A model generated the notes under the pieces. That model was not told where the DNA came from and ran no database searches. It worked only from the letters and a program-made list of their open reading frames with translations. The position numbers were made by a program, and so were the translations under genes. A stretch of DNA of 64,000 nucleotides from Dactylorhiza incarnata (lineage: Eukaryota; Streptophyta; Magnoliopsida; Asparagales; Orchidaceae), in assembly GCA_033032865.1 (NCBI GenBank), contig JAWHQI010000065.1, positions 3,844,001-3,908,000 of the forward strand. Reading direction: 5' to 3'. Positions 56,763-64,000 of the stretch are shown piece by piece. Positions within the stretch are counted from its first letter, which is position 1; each line of letters opens with the position of its first letter.

Positions 56763-59280
56763 GTTGGCCCCGAGCAGACCTGCTGAACAGGCTCTCATCT
56801 AGCTGGCAGGGCCGTAGGCTCACCCGGTGGCAGGTTTGAAAGGCAGTTGGCCCCGAGCAGACCCGCTGACCAGGCTCTCATCTAGCTTGTAGGGCTGTAG
56901 GCCCACTCGATGGCCGATTTTAAAGGCAGTTGGCCCCGAGCAGACCCGCTGACCAGGCTCTCATCTAGCTGGCAGGGCCGTAGGCTCACTCGGTGGCAGG
57001 TTTCAAAGGCAGTTGGCCCGGAGCAGACCCGCTGAACAGGCTCTCACCTAGCTGCAGGGCCGTAGGCTCACTCGGTGGCAGGTTTCAAAGGCAGTTGTCC
57101 CCGAGCAGACCCGCTGACCAGGCTCTCACCTAGCTGGCAGGGTCGTAGGCTCACTCGGTGGCAGGTTTCAAAGTTAGTTGGCCCCGAGCAGACCCGCTGA
57201 CCAGGCTCTCATCTAGCTGGTAGGGCCGTAGGCTCACTCGGTGGCAGGTTTCAAAGGCAGTTGGCCCCGAGCAGACGCGCTGACCAGGCTCTCAAATAGC
57301 AGGCAGGGTCGTAGGCTCACTCAGTGGCAGGTTTTAAAGGCAGTTTGCCCCGAGCAGACCCGCCGACCAGGCTCTCATCTAGCTGCCAGGGCCGTAGGCT
57401 CACTCTGTGGCAGGTTTCAAAGGCAGTTGGCCCCGAGCAGACCCGCTGACCAGGCTCTCACCTAGCTGGCAGCTCCATAGGCACACTCGGTGGCATGTTT
57501 CAAAGGCAGTTGGTCCCGAGCAGACCCGCTGACAAGGCTCTCATCTAGATGGCAGGGTCGTAGGCTCACTCGGTGGCAGGTTTCAAAGGCAGTTGGCCCC
57601 GAGCAGACCCGCTGACTAGGCTCTCATCTAGCTGGCAGGGCCCTAGGCTCACTCGGTGGCAGGTTTCAAAGGCAGTTGGCCCCGAGCAGACCCGCTGACC
57701 AGGCTCTCATCTAGCTGGCAGGGTCGTAGGCTCACTCGGTGGCAGTTTTAAAAGGCAGTTGTCCCGAGCAGACCCGCTGACCAGGCTCTCATCTAGCTGG
57801 CAGGGCCGTAGGCTCACTCCGTGGCAGGTTTCAAAGGCATTTGGCCCCGAGCAGACCCGCTGACCAGGCTCTCACCTAGATGGCAGATCCGTAGGCACAC
57901 TCGGTGGAATGTTTCAAAGGCAGTGGTCCCGAGCAGACCCGCTGACCAGGCTCTCATCTAGATGGCAGGGTCGTAGGCTCACTCGGTGGCAGGTTTCAAA
58001 GGCAGTTGGCCCCGAGCAGACCCGCTGACCAGGCTCTCATCTAGCTAGCAGGGTCGTAGGCTCACTCGGTGGCAAGTTTCAAAGGCAGTTGGCCCCGAGC
58101 AGACCCGCTGACCAGGCTCTCATCTAGCTGGCAGGGTCGTAGGCTCACTCGGTGGCAGGTTTCAAAGGCAGTTGTCCCCGAGCAGACCCGCTGACCAGGC
58201 TCTCATCTAGCTGGCAGGGTCGTAGGCTCCCTCGCTGGCAGGTTTCAAAGGCAGTTGGCCCCGAGCAGACCCGCTGACCAGACTCTCATCTAGCTGGCTG
58301 GGCCATAGGCTCACTCGGTGGAAGGTTTCAAAGGTGGATGGCCCCGAGCAGACCCGCTGACTAGGCTCTCATCTAGCTGGCAGAGTCGTAGGTCACTCGG
58401 TGGCAGGTTTCAAAGGCAGTTGGCCACGAGCAGACCCGCTGACCAGCCTCTCATCTAGCTGGCAGGGTCGTAGGCTCACTCGTTGGCAGGTTTCAAAGGC
58501 GGTTGGCCCCGAGCAGACCCGCTGACTAGGCTCTCATCTAGCTGGCAGAGTCGTAGGCTCACTCAGTGGCAGCTTTCAAAGGCAGTTGACCCCGAGCAGA
58601 CCCGCTGAACAGGTTCTAATCTAGCTGGCAGGGCCGTAGGCTCCTCGTTGGCAGGTTTCAAAGGCAGTTAGCCCCGAGCAGACCCGCTGACGAGGCTCTC
58701 TTCTAGCTGGCAGGGCCGTAGGCTCACTCGGTGGCAGGTTTCATAGGCAGTTGGCCCCGAGCAGACCCGCTGACCAGGCTGTAATCTAGCTGGCAGGGCC
58801 GTAGGCTCACTCGGTGGTAGGTTTAAAAGGTAGTTGGCCCCGAGCAGACCCGCTGACCAGGCTCTTATCTAGCTGCAAGGGTCGTAGGCTCACTAGGTGG
58901 CAGGTTTCAAAGGCAGTTGGCCCCGAGCAGACCCGCTGACCAGGCTCTCATCTAGCTGGCAGGGCCGTAGGCTCACTCGGTGGCAGGTTTCAAAGGCAGT
59001 TGGCCCCGAGCAGACCCGCTGATCAGGCTCTCATCTAGCTGGCAGGGTCGTAGGCTCACTTGGTGGCAGGTTTCAAAGGCAGTTGTCCCCGAGCAAACCC
59101 GCTGACCAGGCTCTCATATAGCTGGCAGGGTCGTAGGCTCACTCGCTGGCAGGTTTGAAAGGCAGTTGGCCCCGAGCAGACCCGCTGACCAGACTCTCAT
59201 CTAGCTGGCAGGGCCGTAGGCTCACTCGGTGGAAGGTTTCAAAGGTGGTTGGCCCCGAGCAAACCCGTTAATCGGGCTCT
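56763..59280 (+). repeat. 83-bp satellite, block 1 (about 30 copies)
   Basis: cagttggccccgagcagac recurs at 56761, 56844, 56927 and onward every 83 bp. Each unit also has 'gctctcatctagctggcagg' and 'gtaggctcactcggtggcag'. Copies differ by a few substitutions and occasional indels. It fades near 59260 into a degenerate version that leads into the Tat-type LTR. Confidence 0.95.
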
Positions 59281-61340
59281 CACCTAGCCGGCAGGTCAGG
59301 ATGACCTCTCGTGGAGGCTCTTTGGTTTTAGCTCCGAGATGGTTCTGCTGTTCGGTCTCTCATCTAACCGGCAGAGCGGGTAGACCTCTCAGATGACAGT
59401 TTGAGAAAAGAAGTTCTGGAAGGTTGTCTCTGAAACAGTTTTGTCGATTGAACTCTCATTTTTAGTAGGGAACAAGTGGGCCTGATAAGTAATTCCCAGG
59501 TGTAGAGTCCCCTTCACCCCTAAGTGGTGGATACCCCTATTTTTTTCTGGGTCGGCTCCCACCCGCCGGATACTTGGGGTTGGACATTTCTTTCAGAGCG
59601 TGGGACACGCTCGCAAAGAGCGGGGATTGTGTACAACCCGTACCCGTCGGCTGGGACCCTCCCCAGATAGCTGGGATCCGAGGTGTCTTGTGATTGGCTA
59701 GCACTGATCGGGGTGCGGTTAGAGGGTCTTGGTGTGCATTTAGAGGAGTGGTCTGCGGATAGCAGTTGGCTAGGTTTTATTTTAAAACCTAAAATCCTAA
59801 CCCCCCTCTACCCTAGCACCCGAGCTCCCTCCAGCCCCCCCGATCTCTCTCCCTCTCGCTCTCGGTTGGCGTGGAGTCGCCGCAACCTTCATCTCCCTCT
59901 CCCGTCGCCGCCTGTGAGGAGAGGTCTGCCTCTCGACCTCTCTCCCTCTCGTCGCCCCTCCTCCCTGTTGCCCCTCTTTCCTGAGCCCTCTCCTTCCTCC
60001 TCCCTGTCGGCCTGGAGCAAGGAGAACCTCCCGATCTCCCTCTCCCTTCGCCACCTGGAGCAAAGAGGAGCCTCCCCGAGCCCCTCTCACCTCCCTCTCT
60101 CTCGTCGGCCTGGAGGAGGACCCGAGCCTCTCTCACATTTTTGCAAAAGGAGGCTGATCCCTCTCCTCTCCCTCTCTTTTGAGCTCTCTGTAGGGCTGCT
60201 GCAAGGGGAGATTGCATGTCGCGATGGTGTGCGCCGCTTGGAGGAAGAGAAAACTCCAGCATAAGCTTGGAGCGTCGTTTAGCGACTCAAAGCATCGAGT
60301 GGAGGCCGGATCTGCAAAGAGGGCAGCCGTCTTGAACGTTCTCCATGGTTCCAAAGCACGCTTTAAGGGTAACGAAATTTCTCCTCGGGCAGGTGAAGCC
60401 CTAATTTATCATGATTGCATGGAAGCCCCTCTCCACCAACGGATGGAGGAAGGGAGCTCTCCGACGGGTCGACGTGTACATCCCCGCTTGTAATTACATT
60501 AGCATCCGGAAGCGCGAGTACGGATTTAGGCATGCTGTGTGAAGCCCATTCGGATATGTCAATCCGGATTGGTGATGTTTTGGGGTTCCTGGAGAAGACT
60601 CCGAGGAAGTTGCATACTACTTGCTTGCAGGGGCAAAATATTGCCACCCCAACAAAGGGGTGGGGTCGATAGGCTTTGGCCCTTTGTAGCTGATCGATGT
60701 TCAGCTTGCCACCGCTTGGCAGGACGTTGGTGCACAAGTGTTGCAGAACAAAGCGGGAAATAGCGGGTTTAAGCCCAAGGTTATGCCGGCCCGAGAAGGC
60801 CTTATTTATTTATATTGCCGGCCTGCGTGCCGAAGTATGGAATTCACATTCCTGTAATCTGTGACGCATGTACTTTGTTTATCTTTTCAATCGTAGTCAA
60901 GTGGAGTCCCCGTGGACCCCTCGCACGGTGGGGGCCCAAAGGGAAATTTACTTGGTAGCCCCTGAGGGTTCGCTAATAGTCATTCGGAATAGCGGAGTCA
61001 CGCTGTTGGCAGCCCCATTTGGTCTTTACTTAGATCCAGGGAGGTGCACCTATGGAGAGGAAGGGGTCGGCTCTGAGATTTTGGCCGGCCAAGAGAGCCC
61101 TCCAAAGGTGCCTTAGCTCAGCCTTTGGCATAGGAGGGGAAGAGTTAGTTAGTCTTCCGGGTGTGCGGTGGGACCTCCACGCTGAGACCTTGGATCTGTA
61201 CTTCGAGTTCCTAGTCTTGTGTCTAGATCGTTTACTTGAACGTAGTAAGTGCGCGGTCACCCCTTTTTTTGGACCCCGAACTCCACAGAGACTGAGATTT
61301 TGGTTTCAACATTATGGTGCGGTGAGAGTGGAGAGTGACT
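59281..61340 (+). mobile_element. Tat-type LTR and leader, plus-strand copy
   Basis: 60890-61340 matches the minus-strand LTR/leader at 680-1330 block by block, so this is a second, independently placed member. Upstream 59281-60890 holds the degenerate satellite, a direct cytosine/thymine-rich stretch (59800-60180) and unassigned sequence that I take for U3. LTR start is not fixed; tgtcttgtg at 59687 is one candidate. Confidence 0.6.
59683..60264 (+). other. 193-codon frame over a CT-rich stretch, doubtful
   Basis: An open frame rich in Ser, Pro, Leu and Arg (for example PSRSRLAWSRRNLHLPLPSP) over a sequence made of repeated 'ccctctc' words; the complementary strand is open as well. Lack of stops is expected from the base composition. 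It lies in the Tat LTR and has no domain I recognise. Confidence 0.25.
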
Positions 61341-61408
61341 AGCACAAAAGAACTCAAGCGAACGCCAAGGCTAGAGAAGGGGAACCAAGTGACGACCAGG
61401 GTCATGCG

Positions 61409-61605
61409 TTGACACCCGCGGGAGGGGTCTCGCAGTCTCAGTTCGAGGAATTCCAACGAGGGATTCGGTGGGAGGTCATGAAGACTTTGCAGCACGCTCT
61501 CACTTTTGCTGCGCGATCCGAGTGCTCAACGCCACCTACACCATTGATCGCAGCGCCATCTCTTGGCGAACGCTCTGGTTTGAGGGAAGATTTGAGAAGT
61601 TCTAC
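61409..61605 (+). pseudogene. Tat-like gag N-terminal fragment, plus-strand copy
   Basis: SQSQFEEFQRGIRWEVMKTL then QHALTFAARSECSTPPTPLI: same layout as the gag-like frame at 678-430 minus, after the same leader. It is interrupted after about 65 residues by a LINE fragment. No capsid domain follows. Confidence 0.5.
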
Positions 61606-61607
61606 TA

Positions 61608-61840
61608 AGATGGTTCGATCATGTGTAAAGGGGACCATTAGAGGCACCAGTTAGGCGTCGCATGATAAACGAGGGAGGGGTAGACCAATAAAGACTTGGA
61701 ATGAAACTATACGGCAAGACACGCTGCACTTAAGCATTAGTGAGGTTATGACTAAAGATAGGGCACAATGGCGACAAAAGATCCATGTAGCAAACCCCGC
61801 TATAGTGGGATAAAGGCTTGAGTGTTGTTGTTGTTGTGTG
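61608..61840 (+). mobile_element. 3' end of an RTE-type LINE
   Basis: Broken frames give WFDHV, GPLEAPVRRRMI and then KRGRGRPIKTWNETIRQDTL ... KDRAQWRQKIHVANPA, ending in a stop, 'gggataaaggcttgagt' and a (gtt)n tail. This is the C-terminal end of the reverse transcriptase polyprotein of plant RTE-clade LINEs, 5' truncated as usual for target-primed insertion. I do not see a clear target duplication. Confidence 0.8.
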
Positions 61841-62130
61841 TGAGCATGCTAAGTATAATTGTATAAACATATTACATTTTCTATTGGCAATAAATTAAGA
61901 TTTATCCCTTTTCATTTAATTCAGAGACATTCTGGGGTCATCTAATACTCAAATGTAAGTGGAGCTCGTTGGTTTGTATCATTTAGTGATAGTAGCATCA
62001 GGGTCACTTCGATTTTCCTTAAACCTATATATTTTTTGTTGGTATAATTCTTACAAATTGTTATGATCTGAAGTCACTTTGGTGGTAAAATACAAAGTTT
62101 AGGTATTAAAGATTGTTTCCAAGACTGACT
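61841..62130. other. AT-rich sequence without recognised features
   Basis: Follows the LINE tail. No frame or repeat is seen; it may be the upstream part of the copia fragment to the right. Confidence 0.4.
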
Positions 62131-62516
62131 TTCTACTTTCATGTGTCTAAATCATATTGGGGAAGCCATCATTACTACTCATCTTACAAATGATCTTCCA
62201 TCTAGAATTTTGGGTTTTAAATGTCCTATGAGTATACAACCAAATGCCTATCCTAGATGTTTCAGTTGTCCTTTTGTTCATTATCATAGTCCTAATATGG
62301 AGAAATTAAATCACAGGTCTATTAAGTGTGTTTCTAGGATATCTTTTCGCTCAAACAATGTTATAAAATCACCATTATCCATCTAAGAAATCATGTCTAT
62401 GTGGATGTCACATTCGTGAGGGAGAATCATACTTTATACAATCTCATCACCAGGTGAGAATATTAACATGGAGGATAGTTCGGAAGATAAGTATAAAAAT
62501 GTTCAGAACGAATGGT
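62131..62516 (+). pseudogene. Copia integrase C-terminal fragment (different lineage)
   Basis: GEAIITTHLTNDLPSRILGF, then MEKLNHRSIKCVSRISFRSN, and after a stop 'REGESYF' in another frame, match the copia stretch 'LINRMPS..LG' to 'KLDPR(S/A)IKC.FLGYSS' and 'VTFHE'. It is not close to the SIRE-like integrase of copia-M, so it comes from another copia clade. Degenerate, flanked by AT-rich DNA and satellite. Confidence 0.6.
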
Positions 62517-63787
62517 TAGCCCCGAGCAGACCCGCTGACTAGGCTCTCACCTAGTTGGCAGGGCCGTAGGCTCACTCGGTGGCAGGTTTCAAAGGCAGTT
62601 GGCCCCGAGCAGACCCGCTGACCAGGCTCTCACCTAGCTGGCAGGGTCGTAGGCTCACTCGGTGGCAGGTTTCAAAGGCAGTTGGCCCCGAGCAGACCCG
62701 CTGACCAGGCTCTCACCTAGCTGGCAGGGTCGTAGGCTCACTCGATGGTAGGTTTGAAAGGTAGTTGGCCCCGAGCAGACCCGCTGACCAGGCTCACACC
62801 TAGCTGGCAGGGCCGTAGGCTCACTCGGTGGCAGGTTTCAAAGGAAGTTAGCCCCGAGCAGACCCGCTGACCAGGCTCTCATCTAGATGGCAGGGTCATA
62901 GGCTCACTTGGTGGCAGGTTTCAAAGGCTGTTGGCCCCGAGCAGACCCGCTGACCAGGCTCTCACCTAGCTGGCAGGGCCGTAGGCTCACTCGGTGGCAG
63001 GTTTCAAAGGCAGTTGGCCCCGAGCAGACCCGCTGACTAGGCTCTCATCTAACTGGCAGGGCCTTAGGCTCACTCGGTGGCAGGTTTCAAAGGCAGTTGG
63101 CCCCGAGCAGACCCGCTGACCAGGCTCTCACCTAGCTGGCAGGGACGTAGGCTCACTCGGTGGCAGGTTTCAAAGGCAGTTGGCCCCTAGCAGACCCGCT
63201 GACCAGGCTCTCATCTAGCTGGCAGGGTCGTAGGCTCACTCGGTGGCAGGTTTCAAAGGCAGTTGGCCCCGAGCAGACCCGCTGACCAGGCTCTCATCTA
63301 GCTGGTAGGGCCATATGCTCACTCGGTGGCAGGTTTCAAAGGCAGTTAGCCCCGAGCAGACCCGCTGACCAGGTTCTCATCTAGCTGGCAGGGCCGTAGG
63401 CTCACTCGGTGGCAGGTTTCAAAGGCAGTTGGCCCCGAGCAGACCCGCTGACCAGGCTCTCATCTAGCTGGCAGGGCCATAGACTCACTCGGTGGCAGGT
63501 TTCAAAGGCAGTTGGCCCCGAGCAGACCCGCTGACCAGGCTCTCATCTAGCTGGCAGGGTCGTAGGCTCACTTGGTGGCAGGTTTCAAAGGCAGTTAGCC
63601 CCGAGAAGACCCGCTGACCAGGCTCTCATCTAGCTGGCAGGGACGTAGGCTCACTCGTTGGCAGGTTTCAAAAACAGTTGGCCCCGAGCAGACCCGCTGA
63701 CCAGACTCTCATCTAGTTGGCAGGGCCGTAGGCTCACTCGGTTGTAGGTTTCAAAGGCAGTTGGCCCCGAGCAGACCCGCTGACCAG
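62517..63787 (+). repeat. 83-bp satellite, block 2 (about 15 copies)
   Basis: Same unit and orientation as block 1, starting mid-unit and ending mid-unit after gcagacccgctgaccag, where copia integrase sequence begins. Confidence 0.95.
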
Positions 63788-63790
63788 CCC

Positions 63791-64000
63791 CAAAATGAAT
63801 TAGATCTAAAAATCAAGTGTATCCGATCGGATCATGGAGTGGAATTTGAAAATGATAGCTTTACCACTTTCTGTAATAATCTAGGTATTAAACACGAATT
63901 TTCCGCTCCACGCACCCCCCAACAAAACGGTGTGGTGGAGAGGAAAAATAGAACTCTTCAAGAACTTGCACGCACCATGCTATCCGAGTATGGATTGCCT
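63791..64000 (+). pseudogene. SIRE-like copia integrase core, partial at window edge
   Basis: 70 codons open to the right edge: QNELDLKIKCIRSDHGVEFE, NLGIKHEFSAPRTPQQNGVV, ERKNRTLQELARTMLSEYGL. Very close to the copia-M integrase (25695-26469), with the usual ER where copia-M has EW. It starts in the middle of the domain straight after satellite sequence, so its left end is a break. Whether it is intact to the right is unknown. Confidence 0.9.

Noticed and set aside
59813..60262. Minus-strand frame of 149 codons in the CT-rich stretch
   Set aside because: Same low-complexity region is open on both strands.

Overview
The window is a block of nested plant transposable elements; I see no host gene, tRNA, rRNA or CRISPR array. 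It holds SIRE/Maximus-like Ty1/copia elements, Tat-lineage and chromovirus Ty3/gypsy elements, a large retrotransposon derivative (LARD), an RTE-type LINE 3' end, a SINE-like retroposon with a (TTG)n tail and retrotransposon-linked satellites. This points to a flowering plant with a large, repeat-rich genome; the species cannot be told from the sequence.

Layout. 1-3030 (minus strand): Tat-lineage remnants, namely a 91-bp tandem repeat, a gag fragment, LTR/leader, and an RT plus two RNase H domains. 3031-10201 (plus): a gag-only copia element (element 1) with a 5' LTR, PBS, gag, a long AT-rich non-coding interior, PPT and a truncated 3' LTR. 10236-40414: the 5' LTR of a second plus-strand copia element (element 2), split by a full-length minus-strand copia (copia-M, 10972-39677, target duplication CTTAC). 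Copia-M is itself split by a gag-only Tat element (16614-25689, target duplication AATAG), by a LARD (28968-38423, inserted in a G run) and by a 350-bp SINE-like insert (12724-13073, 18-bp duplication). 40415-42714: gag and protease remains of element 2. 42715-50181 (minus): a nearly complete chromovirus with 1.28-kb LTRs and target duplication CTATT. 50182-56762: copia remnants plus two direct, out-of-order duplicates of parts of the chromovirus. 56763-63787: an 83-bp satellite in two blocks, separated by a second Tat LTR/gag piece, an RTE LINE 3' end and a copia integrase fragment. 63791-64000: a copia integrase fragment running off the window.

How the parts relate. The autonomous-type copia-M (gag, protease, integrase, RT and RNase H all recognisable but broken) and the gag-only element 1 share their LTR plan, 3' UTR and PBS/PPT, as expected of a non-autonomous parasite and its helper family. 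The gag-only Tat element likewise lacks pol and carries large tandem arrays in its LTR U3 and 3' UTR. The strongest leads are clustered GCGCTAGC-type inverted repeats upstream of the TATA boxes and in the 3' UTRs of the copia family, a two-hairpin 76-82-bp satellite inside the gag-only Tat element, a dense W-box cluster at the start of the LARD LTR, and the template-switch-like duplication of the chromovirus. All boundaries were read by eye from repeat ends and target duplications.
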